From Porodaedalea pini (taxonomy: Eukaryota > Basidiomycota > Agaricomycetes > Hymenochaetales > Hymenochaetaceae): a DNA stretch of 64,000 nucleotides. Below the pieces are notes generated by a model. The model was not told the DNA's origin. It searched no databases and was given only the letters and a program-made list of their open reading frames with translations. The stretch's first letter is position 1, and each line of letters opens with the position of its first letter. This document shows, piece by piece, positions 1-11,702 of the stretch. The stretch covers positions 682,001-746,000 of the forward strand of contig NBAY01000008.1 of NCBI GenBank assembly GCA_002794775.1. The letters are read 5' to 3'. The translations under genes and the position numbers were made by a program.

Positions 1-19
1 ACTCTTCAACGTGTCAAAT

Positions 20-1353
20 ATGTCGAGTGACTCCCTTATGCACGCTTTGGCTGGTTCCGTAGGCGGAATAGTTGCGATGACAGTAACCTAGTAAGAACGT
101 TTGCGTCATGCGTCTCGCAGGTATGCTCACTGTCCACGCCTATAGCCCGTTAATTTTCTTGTCTACGCGCGCAGCTGTAGAGACAAGCAAGGAGCAGAAG
201 GTTGCTCTATTGTGCTTTAATACGTGTAACTTGCACTTAAATCAAGCTCTGTAGTCGGTCTACCAAGCTGTCGTGGATATAATTAAGCGCGAAGGCGCTA
301 CAGGGCTTTACAGCGGTCTTAATTCTAGCTTGCTCGGCATCGCTGTCACAAACGGGTAAGAAGCTCAGACCATATAGCTAGTAAATCACCTTGACGAGAA
401 TCCAGAGTGTACTATTATTTCTATGAGCGGAGCCGTGCTATTATTCTGAAAGCACGATCGGGGAGTAAGGCGTTATCGACCCCAGAATCGATGCTGATTG
501 GCCTCATAGCTGGTGAGCTTCTCTTCTCTCCTCTTAGCTTGCAGCGCTTGCGATTTAACTCTGAGCATTCATTTAGGCTCTGCGACTACTGTCATAAGCA
601 ATCCTATATGGGTCATACAAACATCCCAAACCGTCCAGACGATGTCACCCTCCAGTAGCCAATCTGCGTTGGATCAGTCATCTTCTGCAAAACCTGCTAA
701 GATGACTGTCAAGAAACTCGGATTCACCGAGACCATAAGCCAGATTCTACGGAAGGGGGGCGTCAAAGAGTTCTGGAGAGGACTTGGGCCCGCATTGGTG
801 CTTGTCATGAACCCGGTGCTGCAATACACCGTCTTCGAGCAGCTGAAGAATCTGCTCATCAAGCGGCGGACTGCTCGTCTACGAGCAGGTGGAAACAAGA
901 CGGCAGTAGGCATACTCACTGACCTTGACTTTTTCTTCCTCGGCGCTCTCTCGAAACTAGGTTAGCTTCTCAAACTACTCGTTGCACAATAAGGCATGTT
1001 CCTGATTCTTTACCGTCTTTGGTTCTTTCAGTCGCCACTAGCTTAACTTATCCATACATGTGAGTATTCATTTTCATAGACATTCTTCAGCGCAGTTTAA
1101 TTCTATTTTCTCCAGCGTAATTAAATCGCGACTTCAAGCCGGCTCTGCCTCTGCTGCGCGTTATAAATCTTCCCTCGATGGGCTGCTTACTGTTGTGCGT
1201 GAGGAAGGCATCGCGGGACTTTACAAGGGTATAGGCAGCAAGCTCGTGCAGAGTGTGCTTACCGCGGCGATCCTATTCGCAGGTCAGCGTCGAATATACG
1301 AGACTGTGAAGAAGGTTGGTCAGCATAACAATTCTAGTAGCGTTAGTTACTGA
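20..1353 (+). CDS. ANT1: Peroxisomal adenine nucleotide carrier-like protein (mitochondrial carrier family)
   Basis: This is a seven-exon gene of 327 residues. Exons are 20-90, 146-200, 255-355, 406-512, 577-960, 1032-1059 and 1116-1353, and all junctions are GT...AG and keep phase. The protein has the three-repeat layout of the SLC25 carrier family. The signature motifs are the degenerate versions typical of the Ant1/PMP47 peroxisomal branch: YPLIFLSTR in repeat 1, NPIWVIQT in repeat 2 and YPYIVIKSRLQ in repeat 3. By family, it would exchange ATP for AMP across the peroxisomal membrane to feed fatty-acid activation. The start is the first ATG, 19 bases into the window and followed directly by the first membrane helix, so the promoter lies outside. 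The intron 201-254 donor (GTTGCT) is weak but is needed to keep the frame. The exact substrate is inferred from the motifs only. Confidence 0.87.
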
Positions 1354-3665
1354 CTGCTCTTCGCGTTTACTCTACTTTCTGGTTGCAGACGGTGAACTCA
1401 GTAGCGGTGGTAAAAGTGTAATATTTTTTGGCTAGCCTTCCGCAATTACCTACACATCCGGCATCTGGCGTAACGCTGACCGATAGGCCTTCTGCATACG
1501 GAGTCCCAACAATACTCGAAGCACCTTTTTGGGGGACTAAGTTGACAATTTCGGAGACATTTTTCTACCGGTTTTGCGACAACCTTTGTAGAGCTGTTCA
1601 CCGTAGCCCAGGATACGCGTGGTCGAAAGGTCATAAACATAGCATCTGGTTATAAGGAAGCCCTTGTGTTTCATGGTTTGTGTCAGGAAATGTACTATCC
1701 AAGCTATTTCAGTCTCCATTAATATTAGTTGTTCAAGCTCTCCCAAAGTAAGCGGCCTGATGGTCTAGTCGTATGATACTCGCTTCGGGACAGTGCCTCT
1801 CCAGCCAAAAATTGGTTGACTCCTGCGACAATTCCCGGTCAGACCCACTCCTCTAACACATGCCTTGTCTCTTATTTGCTGACTTGAGTTTTTTCTGAGG
1901 CCATAGCTATTTTTGCTTGATTTTTGGTGATTTATTTGAGCCGGATACACTGGAGGGAAGGTAGGAAGGCAAAATTTTGGATAGCCGACTTCTTTGGGAG
2001 TTTGTTAATCTGGACTGAAATGTGTCTCCTGAGGCTCCATCTGGAAGCCAATGGAAGCCCTGGTGAGGATATTTTGAAACTGAAGACCTTGAAGACTTGC
2101 TTTTTATTCACCTGTCTCTCCCCATTCCTTCAAAACAAGTAAGAAAAGGCCGGGCAATTGTATACACTCAGATTGTATTCATATCCCAAGTCTGTGTGAG
2201 CAAGCTTCTAGGGCTGAGAATCACACCCTACACAATTACAGCAAAGATGAGGTGCTGTGTTCAGTTTGTGTTGGAGAGAGCTTTGGAAAGCACGTGAGTC
2301 AAACACGTCATGTCGCGCACGCAGATCATCGGAATCTGAACGTTCAATCCTCGCCACGCCTCGTCTTCATCATCAGTACCTCTGTGATCATGGTTTCGCT
2401 AATGAAGATATCAAGTCCCCCCAATCAAGCACCCTCGCCTTTCTGATCCCCCGGTGAATCTATCGTCTAAAGCAAGCCACGACGGCGGTCATATAATCAT
2501 GTACGTATGTATGCGCTGGCAACATCAGGGGTCAGGATCATGGCCATCTATCTCCCCGCCATCTGCATCCTGAATATTTCCGCCACCGTACTCCCTCTTC
2601 GCGAAGCTTTCATAAGTCGATTCCATGCAAGAAGCCTCGTACTTTTAGAAGCTTCTGTACCAAGTTGTTTTAGCCTCCTATTTATTTCCTTGTTCTTCGT
2701 GTTGAGACGATACCTCAACTCCGTGTAGCTTCTTTCAATATACATAGGTTGCCTGGGTACACTTTCAGTACTCACTCAGACGCACAGTATGCATACGTAT
2801 GTAAGTTTATCCGATTCAATCCGATTCGACACGAATTCGACTAGCGATCAACCGAATCCAAACACTCCGAAATCGAAATCAAAAATCAAAACTTCAACTT
2901 TCCGGACGCCCGACAGTTGAGTGGGAAGAAGTTAAGAACACGGGGCAGTAAAAAACAAAAACAAAAACAAAAGGGTAGCGAAATAAATACGGGGAAAGAA
3001 GTGAGTAAGGGTCGAGGTACACGGGGGGAGTGGACGAGGCGAAAACGAGTCGATCATACCGGGACAGAGCTGAGGTTCCCTCGGGATTTAAATACCTCAG
3101 AGGCTCAGACAGGAACAAGGAGAAGTGCGGAAGACCGATGAGAGAATCCGAAAACAGACCGAGGAAAGGGCAGGGAGCAGGGGCAGGGCCAGGAGAGGGA
3201 GAAAGAGTTAATACCGAAATATATTCTAAACCACTTGGTGTTTAGCCAAAACGCAGGGGAGTAAAAGAAAAGAAATAAAAAGAATAAGAGACAAAAAAGG
3301 AAGGTGGGAGACGCACGACAGGCGTACGGACTGAAACTAGTGAAACACGTTCTGGTTGGGCTGGAAGAAATGTACAAGGGCGGATTGCACGCGAGAGGAG
3401 GACAGAGATGAAGAGGCGGGTATATGCACCGTCAGGATAAACTGTGAATGACGTGTAACGAGTGAAGACAACAAGGCGACAGACGGTCCGGAAGACGAGG
3501 CAAGGCAAACAGGATGGATCTCAGAGTCCAGACACAAGATTGGGACAGGTAACATTCATTGTTCAGCCTTTCCGTCGAATAGAATCACAGAGCGAGCACA
3601 TACGCTTCAGCGGGAAGTTCGCTCAAAAGACAGAGGACGAGGTCACTCAGCGCCCGATTGATTCA
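1354..3665. other. Intergenic region, no supported gene
   Basis: No open frame here has recognisable domains, plausible splice structure or coding character. The part from about 2800 to 3500 is strongly purine-rich on the + strand. It includes an A/C microsatellite-like tract at about 2950-2972 and several short direct repeats of a CCGATTC type near 2810-2850. The right end probably contains the 3' untranslated region of the convergent OPY2-like gene. Confidence 0.5.
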
Positions 3666-5830
3666 TCACTTCGAAACGTCAAAGCTCCCCCGGCCCTCAT
3701 CGAAATTAAGCGGGAACGCGCTCAAATCCGCCGTCAGCGCAAGCGTGTCCAAGCTCGCGCGCTGCCTTCCCTTCAGCGTCCCATTCCCGTTAATGTTCGA
3801 CGCCGCGCTCGGAGGTGGCTTGTTCGCGCCTCCATTCCTCCCACCATTCGCATTTCCCCTCCCAACTGCGTTCGAAGGCGCAGACGCCTGCGCCTGCCCC
3901 TCGTCCAGCCGGAAATCATACCCTTCAATTCCCGTCGACGCGCTGCTTAGCCCCTGCACCTGCCTCGCCGTCGGCTCCGTTTGGTCCTGCTGCACTTGCT
4001 TTGGCAGCGGCGGTACGGGCGGGACCACCGGCGCCTGCTGCGCGAGCGGCGAGCGCGGCGGCCGGGAGGAGATCGGAGAGGGCGGCACGAAGGTGAAGCT
4101 CTCGAGTAAGGAGTCACCGCCTGTACTCATTACGCTCGCTTCGCTTACGCGTCGGGAGTGCATCGGAGAATTCATGCCGTTCGCACTTGACGTAATGTTT
4201 GCAGACGAAGAAGCACCGGGCATGGGTAGGCCTGACGCTGCAGCGCGTGCACGCGCAACGGCGAGCGCCTGTGCCTGCTGCTGTTGTAACACGCGGTCGT
4301 CCTGCGCACGAAGAGGCGCCGAAGTTGGGGTGACAAGCCTCGCACTCGTCAAGCGGTTGTTCACACTGCCCGTAGAATTGAGGCGCACGACAGTCGCACC
4401 ACCGATCTCCGCGCCAATAATCGAAGCAGCCTGCGTGAGCGTGCTCGCAGGGCGCGCAGTCGCGGGCGAGTCTGTTGCGCTGTGCTCGTCAGAACGCTCC
4501 GGCTGGTATTGGTTGCCAGGCGAGGCGGTAGAGGGGATTGGGATCGGCGTGGGGACGCCGAAGGTGGAGGTTGAGTTGCCGGTGAGGATACGTGGCGAAT
4601 GCTCATCGCCGAAGGGGTTGTGGTGTGGGCGATATTCGATATCCTGTCCCTCTGCGTCACTCTCGCTCACGCTCATCGCGTCGGCGGGTCCAAATGACGT
4701 CTGCGCGAGAGGTGAACGGCCGGGCACCTTCGACGCTCTTGATGCCATGCTAGGCTTCAAGCTGTGGATCTCTGCGCCTGAATTCGAAGACATAGGCGTG
4801 CCAGGCGCTGTCCCCTGGACAGAAACGACCTCCGCCTTCGAAAAGTTGACGCGTCCCGCGTTCGTAACGATCTGCGGCGCCTCATAGAGCACGTCAGACG
4901 CGAAGCTTCCCGAAGTCATCACCGAATCGCGCGACGAGAATCCAGACATGCCGGATGCCTGCGATTGCGCGTAAGGCGCGTGCGGCGGGCGGAAAGACTC
5001 CTTTGAGACATTCACGTGCTCGAGGTTGAGGCTCGAAGAGAGCGGATCGAAGCGCAGTCCGAGGTCTGGTGCGTGCGCAGGGCGCGACGGCGTGGTGGAC
5101 GGCATCGACGACGCGCCCGATCGGCTGTCTGACGCGGGGCTGTGCGGCGGCGATGAAACAGATCCGTGCGGAACGAGTGCGATGGGGATAACGTTCGTCG
5201 ACTGCGTGCTCGCGGACGTCGTCTGGATGGAGTGCGTGTCGGTGAATGGGTTGCTCTGCACCGACCTGCGCTGAGAGGGACGCGTCTGCCGTGAGGATGG
5301 GTTCGAATACTTTGCCTGAGGGTCGAGGTTTATCGTCGAGTTGCTCATGACGGAGTACATGCGTACGGATTCGGGCTCCTGGGGCGATGGCGAGCGCGGC
5401 TTCTCGACGGGGTCCGGACGGCTGAGGACGGCCTCTGCTCGCGCGGGGACGTCGGTTTTCGCCTCGACTTGGGGCTTTTCACCCGCCTGCTCTGTGCGTT
5501 GGCGACGGCGATACCAAATCAACAGCGCGACGGATACAGATAGCAAAATGAGCGCGCCGATGACGCCGCCTGCAATTGCACCACCGCTGACACCATTCCC
5601 CTTGGTCGTAGAACCCGTGCTCCCATCGGCAGCAACGCAGGATGTCGATGGGCAGGCTGAGCAACTCCTGTTATTTGATAAGTAAATAGTCAGTTAAATT
5701 TGAAGGAAAAAACGAGCCTAGAGGTGGTTATGCATTGAAAGCCAACGCCACAGTTGCAGGTGGGCGCCTGAGATGGGCAGGGAACGCAGTCATCTCGGCC
5801 AAAAAGTAGAGTGTCGTCGCGCAGATTCAT
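3666..5830 (-). CDS. OPY2: Opy2-like single-pass membrane anchor
   Basis: This is a two-exon gene of 704 residues (5718-5830 joined to 3666-5667). Residues 15-48 hold eight cysteines (15, 18, 25, 27, 33, 40, 43, 48) in the spacing of the fungal Opy2 N-terminal domain. A Gly/Ser/Thr linker follows, then one transmembrane helix at about 67-89 and an Arg-rich stop-transfer segment. The long Ser/Pro-rich cytoplasmic tail is of low complexity and ends in a short ordered-looking block. In yeast, Opy2 anchors Ste50-Ste11 at the plasma membrane for HOG and mating signalling; that role here is inferred from family. There is no classical signal peptide, as in known Opy2 proteins. The intron 5668-5717 must start with GC rather than GT to keep the cysteine domain; it has a good branch box (CTGAC) and a CAG end. 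The gene diverges from the CAF16-like gene. Confidence 0.8.
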
Positions 5831-6490
5831 CGTTTGAGAGTATTAGATACAAGGAACGTGGAATTGATAGTGATTTATTGACGGCCAGCGACGACGAGAA
5901 GAGCGATGCGCGTTCGTCGCCGCAGACAGCGCGGAGAGGGTGGCGGAGGGGGCGGAGGATGTGGAGGGATAAGGATGAGGTAGGAGGATGAAGAGGGGAT
6001 GAGAAGGAGAGAGAGGACGGGTCTGGACTCTTGCAGTGTGAGAGCGCAGTTCTCGCCACGCGGCAGTCCACTTAAATCCGTTTCTGGGGGACAGAGTACT
6101 AGTGTTCGTGTTCCTGATCAATAAATCAGTCAAATCATCGCACTCGTCGGCGACAGCGAACGATGAGGACGGCGTCGAGCAGGTCGCTGTCGATGTTCAA
6201 CGAGCTATTAGCCACCGTCGGCAGTCAACATGCGCTTTAGCGAGTACACGTACAAATGCCGTCCAGCATAATTATGTCTCCCTCTCAGAGGCCTGTCTTT
6301 TTACTCCTAGATAATTCCGTTGTAGATTCCACGCTTTTATCTATTTCTTGTCGCTCTGTACATTTTTTCTCGTATTTTTACCGAATTTTATATCGCTTTT
6401 GTCGTGACGCGCCAAACACGTTGATGAGCGCCCAGCGAGTCAGCGCCCACAGACGCGTCTGCACCGCTCACCGCGTAACCAATTCCAAAG
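5831..6490. promoter_or_regulatory. Shared divergent promoter region of OPY2-like and CAF16-like genes
   Basis: These 660 bp separate the start codons of two divergently transcribed genes and hold no supported gene. The half near OPY2 is purine-rich and the half near CAF16 (about 6290-6400) is T-rich, a common feature of fungal promoters. No specific factor site is called. Confidence 0.4.
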
Positions 6491-7567
6491 ATGGCCTCCC
6501 CCGACCCGACCTCAGAGCCTGCAATCCACGTCGCCAACCTCACCTTCGCGCACTCCCCAGGCGCAGAGGCCTCGCTCGAAAACGTCAACCTCATTCTCCC
6601 GCGCGGCTCGCGCACGCTCCTCATCGGCGCGAACGGTGCAGGCAAGTCCACCCTCCTCCAGCTCCTCGCAGGCAAGCGCCTCCTCCCCAAAACCAGCATC
6701 GTGCGCGTGCTCGGCGCCGACGTCTTCACGCGCACGTCCGCACGCGTCACATTCCTTGGCACCGAATGGGCCGCGAACCCCGTTGTGCGCGGCGATATCG
6801 CCGTCTCGCATTTTCTGGACAGCGTCGGTGGGTATCGTCATGCGGAGCGGAGAGATCGGTTACTGGACTTGTTGGATGTGGATTTGGATTGGCATATGCA
6901 CAAGATCTCGGACGGAGAAAGGAGGAGGGTGCAGCTCGTCATGGGCCTTATGGCTCCCTGGGACGTTCTGCTCCTTGACGAGGTCACTGTTGACCTAGAC
7001 GTGCTCGTACGCGACGACCTGCTTACATTTTTGAAGGAGGAGAGTGAGACGCGCGGGGCGACTATTCTCTGTAAGCCCTTCAATTCTATATATGCGTACA
7101 TTCTAATATGATTTGCGAAAGACGCAACGCATATATTCGACGGGCTCAACGCCTTCCCCACAAACATCGTCCACATGCGTCTCGGCGAGCTCGTCGGGGA
7201 TCCCATTCCCTGGCCATCTCTTCCCTTTACTCTCTCTCCCGGTCCTCCGTCGCCCCTCCCCGCTCTCGACGGCCCGACACCCGCGCCCAACACAGGCTCC
7301 ACGCTCCACGCAACTGCCCTCCAGTGGCTCAAAGAAGACCGCACCCACCGGCGCGAGCTCGAGAGTGCGGGCCGCAAGCTGCGCGGAGCGCGTCGGGCGG
7401 CTAACGGCGTGGATGCTACGCCCACTGATTCTGAGTCGTTCTTCCGCAAGTGCGTTAAAAGCTTCATTCGTTTTCTTCAATGTCTATTTTTCAGAGTCAT
7501 GTTCTCTGCCTACAATTAAGGTATGCTAATGCATAATCATCTGTACAGGTACGACTATACCAACTAG
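6491..7567 (+). CDS. CAF16: CAF16-like soluble ABC ATPase
   Basis: This three-exon gene (6491-7070, 7122-7449, 7549-7567) encodes 308 residues; yeast Caf16 is of similar size. There is one ABC domain and no membrane segment. Walker A GANGAGKS is at 46-53, the signature SDGERRR at 140-146 and Walker B DVLLLDEV at 158-165. The residues after Walker B (TVDLDVLVR) and the FLGTEW segment before the signature are characteristic of the Caf16 branch. Caf16 is a cytosolic or nuclear partner of the CCR4-NOT complex, so a role in transcription or mRNA regulation is inferred. The C-terminal third is a helical tail with a proline-rich insertion. The third exon codes only six residues but restores the frame with good splice sites. 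Confidence 0.88.
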
Positions 7568-9337
7568 CTTTCACATGAGCATCGCAACGACGCATGACTA
7601 CATGAGCACATCAAGAGATTTTTTTTTAAAAGACGAAGGACCAAGGATATTAAGATACAGAAAGGACGTCTCAACATGTACTTCTACGCACGAGCTCAAC
7701 CTCGCTCTCCCACCATCTGTAGCACTAGCGCTTCAACTCAAAGGATGCCATTCACCTGGTACTTCGGCATATCTTCGTAATTCAAAAGTGATAGAGAAAT
7801 AAATACAGAATACGTAAATCTCTGAACGGCACCCGACTCGAGATCCAGCTCAATCTCTCACCGCCTGTCTATCGTTCATGATCCATTGTTAGTGATTCAA
7901 CAAGAGATCAACAAGGGATCAGCAGGAACAAGAACAAGGCGTCCCATCGCTGCTCACGTCAAGCACCGGACGGACTGACGCCCCCTCAGATCTACATCGA
8001 CATCAATGCCGACACCGATGTTGGTATATGTACACTTCATCCAGGATTCAGGTACAATGTGTAACACACTTATCAAGCAAGTTCGAATGTCCGGACGTCC
8101 CGCGGTGGGGACGCGATTCGGCCTCTTGTATGTATATCTCAAAACTCAACCCGGGTTTGTCTTGACGGGCCTGAATCTGAATCTAAAGCGGATCGCCTGA
8201 GTTCGTTGTGGCTTGGTAAGTCCCTTGCCGTGGATAACTTGAACTGTTCAGGCAGGCTGCCATTCAGGATCGATATTCGGTATCCTTCACTGGTTATTGC
8301 GCTCGGACACGGGGAAGAGTTTTTTTTTTCTGTCTGAGGTCTGCGGTTTGCGGTCTGACGAACTGTAATGCATTTAATATCGGCCCGGGTGTCGGGCTCG
8401 TCTGCGAGCTCCGTACCTGCGTAGAAGGCATGCCGTGTTGTTGCGCGCCAGGGCCGATCGCGGTACCCTCGAGCATACCCACCTAACTTTCGAACCCGCT
8501 AACGAGGAGGCGCAGGACACATAGGTTGCATGGTCCGAGAGTTTCCGTACGTCCTGGTGTTTCTGGAAGTTGGCAGTCGTTGCGTTGTACTTACTTATCG
8601 TCTATCCTTTACAGAACAGAGTCATTTTTGTGCTTCCTTTGGTGGTGAGTTGCAAGCAAGGAATAATCGGTGACTCTGACTGTTGCGACTGTAATAAGTT
8701 CGTTTGACATATGCTTGCATATGCTGTACCTGATGCATACAAGTTGAAAAGGTTGACTTCGCTTGCGACTATACGACGTAGGAGCAGCGAGTGCTTGTCG
8801 GGTTGAGGTTGTTGTTGTTGTTGTTAAAAGCGACGGAAATGAGAATCAGGACAAGTACAGCTGGGTACAAAAATTCAGGAAGTCACGTGATTTGAGGAAC
8901 TGCTGCGTTGATTGTCATATAATCTTCACGTGACTTCCTGAATTTTTATACCCAGCTGTAGTACTAGTGTAAAAGTAAGCTATTCATGCATTTTAGGAAA
9001 AGGCGACTATCTCAGAAAGCAAGAAGGCCGTTTGCATTCAGGCAGATACGATTAAACAAATAGTACATTTAGATGCGCTTCATTTGGCCTTTAGTACATA
9101 GTGTGAATGATTTGTATACAGGATACGAGAGTCACGAAAGTGTATGTCTAAGTCTATAAATGATGTATGGGAGGGGAAAGGGGGTTGTGTTTGGTGAATA
9201 TTTAGGAGAGGATACAGGATGGTATGAGAGACGAGCAAGCAAAAGACGACAAATATCAAATTTGGAATACAGTATGCGAGCGGAGGTATCAGTCGGCCAT
9301 CGAAATGACTCGGACTCGAGATGCTTGGGCAAAACGT
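7568..9337. other. Intergenic region with a short GTT repeat and a MITE
   Basis: No gene is supported. There is a small GTT microsatellite at about 8807-8825 and a 101-bp terminal-inverted-repeat element (listed separately). A GGTTCGAA-like stretch near 8485 was examined as a tRNA B box and not accepted. Confidence 0.45.
8858..8958. mobile_element. Short Tc1/mariner-type MITE
   Basis: Terminal inverted repeats of 33 bp (8858-8890 and 8926-8958) match with one mismatch and start CAGCTGGGTA. They are flanked by TA on both sides (8856-8857 and 8959-8960), the expected target duplication. The 35-bp centre is non-coding. The arms carry a CACGTG palindrome, so a copy could also act as an E-box-like site; that is inference. 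The transposase source is not in the window: these ends differ from those of the pogo-like element at 14263. Confidence 0.85.
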
Positions 9338-9927
9338 CTAGTCGACGTTAGCGATAGTGAAGTCCTCGCTGTAGCTGCCGCGGTCGCCGAAGTCGCCATG
9401 ATCCGCGTAGACTGTGTGTTTTAAACACGCGTTAGTATTGTTGTCTTTCAGAAACAAGGAGAGGACGGAATGGGAACATACGGATAATTTGGAAGTCATC
9501 TCCGTTGATCTCCTTGGGCGTCTGTATGTTGACGTTGCCTCCCATGAGCGAGAAGTTGGCCGCGAGCGGTTCCGGCGAGATCACTTCGCCATTTTGACCC
9601 AGGAATATTGCAGTGTTGCTGAAGCTCTTGTCTTTCGGCACGCTCGCCGTGTCCCTATGCGAAGACCAATCCCAAGAGCACGTCAGTCATTCATCGTAAG
9701 TCAAGAAGATATGAGCATGCATACCAGTTAACGTTGAGTTGCGACGCGCCTAGCCAGATTTCGCCTTGCTTGGGGTATGTGACGGGAACGTACGGCACCG
9801 CTCGCCCGGGGACGGGTTTCCAACCGACGGCGGGGTGTGATTCTTCTCCTAGGACGGGTGCTGGTGCGCCTCGCACGGGGGCGAGGAGCGCGGAGAAGGC
9901 GAGGGTGGCGCTGACGAATTTCATCAT
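9338..9927 (-). CDS. Small secreted Kre9/Knh1-like protein
   Basis: Three exons (9725-9927, 9482-9654, 9338-9411) encode 149 residues with intact GT...AG introns. An N-terminal signal peptide (MMKFVSATLAFSALLAPVRG) is followed by a domain with the pattern YPKQGEIWLGASQLNVNWDT and a C-terminal SEDFTIANVD. This matches the beta-sandwich of the fungal Kre9/Knh1 or Ser-Thr-rich GPI-anchored family. No GPI tail is seen, so the protein is probably released to the wall or medium. Family members are linked to cell-wall beta-glucan or host interaction, but the function of short forms is unknown. Two adjacent ATG codons could start it; the upstream one is used here. Confidence 0.78.
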
Positions 9928-11459
9928 GGTGAGGGTTGTTGATGAGGCGCGATGAGGAGAAATTGGGCGCGTTGAGTGGATGGGGCGCAAAATTGACTCT
10001 GATTACGAGTGGGTCGCGTGATGATGATAGAGTCGGTTGCCCATCTTTTATACCCGTTTCTCGGACCCGCATCCGCGCGTGAGACCAACGTCTCAGATCG
10101 ATTCCATCCCGAGGTCTCACAACCTATTGTTCGCTACTCGCGTGCCTATATCCCTCCGCGAAGACAAACGGATGTGCGACAAAAGCTCTCAGCTTGCGTC
10201 CGACACAACGCAAAACGCGGATCAACAGCTTGGGCTCTAGTAATTGTCTTCTCTACATAGTAAAACACACGTTCTTTTGCAAGTGTGTCGGATCGACGCA
10301 TTTTGTGCATTGACGCGGGGGAATATCGTCCATTAAGAGACAGGCTTCCGCTATTCTGGATGTGCTTCCGGGGTCTAAGACAGTACTAGTGAGTCCAGTC
10401 GAGAATTGTCCGAGTACCGTTGACAGAAGATCAGAGTCGAAAAAACCGACAGGCAGGTCCGGGTGTCCCACAGAGGATCTGCTGCAGAGCCTTGAGTATG
10501 TAATTTTCTTGTAAATTATGCTGTAAAGTCGGGCTCTCCTCGTCATTAATATTCATGTTCTTCCTAGATGAGAAGGAATGCCAGTGAGGCCTAGGGCTGG
10601 TCGCGATCGGTGCAAAGCTCGGATGATCGACATGCATCGCCACCAAGCTTCTTCAAACACGTGCTCGCCACTCCACGAAAAAAACTACCTTATTGCAACT
10701 TCAAGTGGCAGCCCGTGGCAGCAGGTTCAGCTGTCAGCACGGGCCTAAAGAGAACTGGTAAATATTATTTCTGGAGGCTTCTAATCATGTACTATTATCA
10801 GCGTAGTGCGCAGCTTTGCAGCGCTTGAGGCGTTCGTGAAGGAATACGCGACGATGCCTCAACTCCAAGCTATGTTAGAAAGATACATTTTGGAATAAAT
10901 CTCATCTTAAAATGTCGAGACTGACAGTGTACTGCTCATAGACCTCGCGTTACCAAATGGCAGTCGTTGATAATTATAGGATCGAGACGAGCCGGGCAAG
11001 CAGTTCCTCTCAGTTGTAGCTGTTTCAGCGACGCAGCATTCATCAACAAAAAAATCGCCATGCACCCGCATTGTGCATAGCACAGCTTATCAGAGTCATA
11101 AGAGGCATGTTGACCAGAGGACTCGTTCCAGTAATTTATTGCTAAATAAATTGTTTTTGTAATTTCCCTCCTCCGCGTTAGATCAAGCCAGAGACGAGGA
11201 GTACCTCTTCGCCAAATTAACAGTACATGAATGATATAAGAAATTGTACGAGATAGCAAAACCCCATTTCAGGCAGCATAGCTGTTTGCTGGTACACCAA
11301 GCATCCCGCCATTTCGGTCATGAAAACGAACCACATAAAACGAACCCGTCCTGATGAAAGAGACATGAATATAACGATCAAGTTCCGAGGGATACCCACG
11401 GACTTACATGATGAGCAATTATGGAGCATGGGAGCTCGCGCCTCGGTAGCGGCGGTGAA
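9928..11459. other. Intergenic region, no supported gene
   Basis: It holds the promoter of the Kre9-like gene at its left side and the 3' flank of the Cys-rich gene at its right side. The open frames seen here are short and lack domains or sensible exon structure. Confidence 0.4.
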
Positions 11460-11702
11460 TCAGGAAGACGTGGTTGTAGGCCCCGGAACGCAGCACCCTG
11501 TCTCACCGGGGAGACAGATGTGAAGGCACTGCAAACCGTCTCTCGAGTCCAGAATCGGGGTCGGGGTTGGCAGCGGGATACAGCAGCCCGTTTCGCCTTC
11601 GAGGCAGAAGTGGTCGCAGACGATGGCAGAAGCGCCAACGTGGCTGACAACGAGCAGCGAGGTGAGGAGAGCGGAAAATGAGGTCGTGAAGGATAACTTC
11701 AT
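11460..11702 (-). CDS. 80-residue Cys-rich secreted protein with a duplicated motif
   Basis: This is a single open frame of 80 codons. MKLSFTTSFSALLTSLLVVS begins a convincing signal peptide. The mature part contains two copies of one motif: CDHFCLEGETGCCIP and CLHICLPGETGCCVP, each followed by a Thr/Pro run. The pattern is C-x3-C-x2-GETGCC-[IV]-P, so there are eight cysteines in two sets of four. I do not recognise the family. It has the size, signal and cysteine content of fungal small secreted proteins or effectors, but nothing shows its target. An upstream in-frame ATG at 11732 would add ten residues before the signal; the start at 11702 gives the cleaner signal peptide. A further 3' exon cannot be excluded. 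Confidence 0.6.
   Translation of the reverse strand: MKLSFTTSFSALLTSLLVVSHVGASAIVCDHFCLEGETGCCIPLPTPTPILDSRDGLQCLHICLPGETGCCVPGPTTTSS

Noticed and set aside
1428..1655. Possible small genes downstream of the peroxisomal carrier
   Set aside because: No homology, signal or splice structure is visible, and the frames overlap on both strands as expected by chance.
3658..4887. A 409-codon open frame on the + strand opposite OPY2
   Set aside because: It is the antisense shadow of the GC-rich, Ser/Pro-rich coding sequence on the other strand and has no domain or start context.
8470..8500. GGTTCGAA-like stretch resembling a tRNA B box
   Set aside because: The following bases do not fit the box, and no acceptor stem or A box lies at the right distance.
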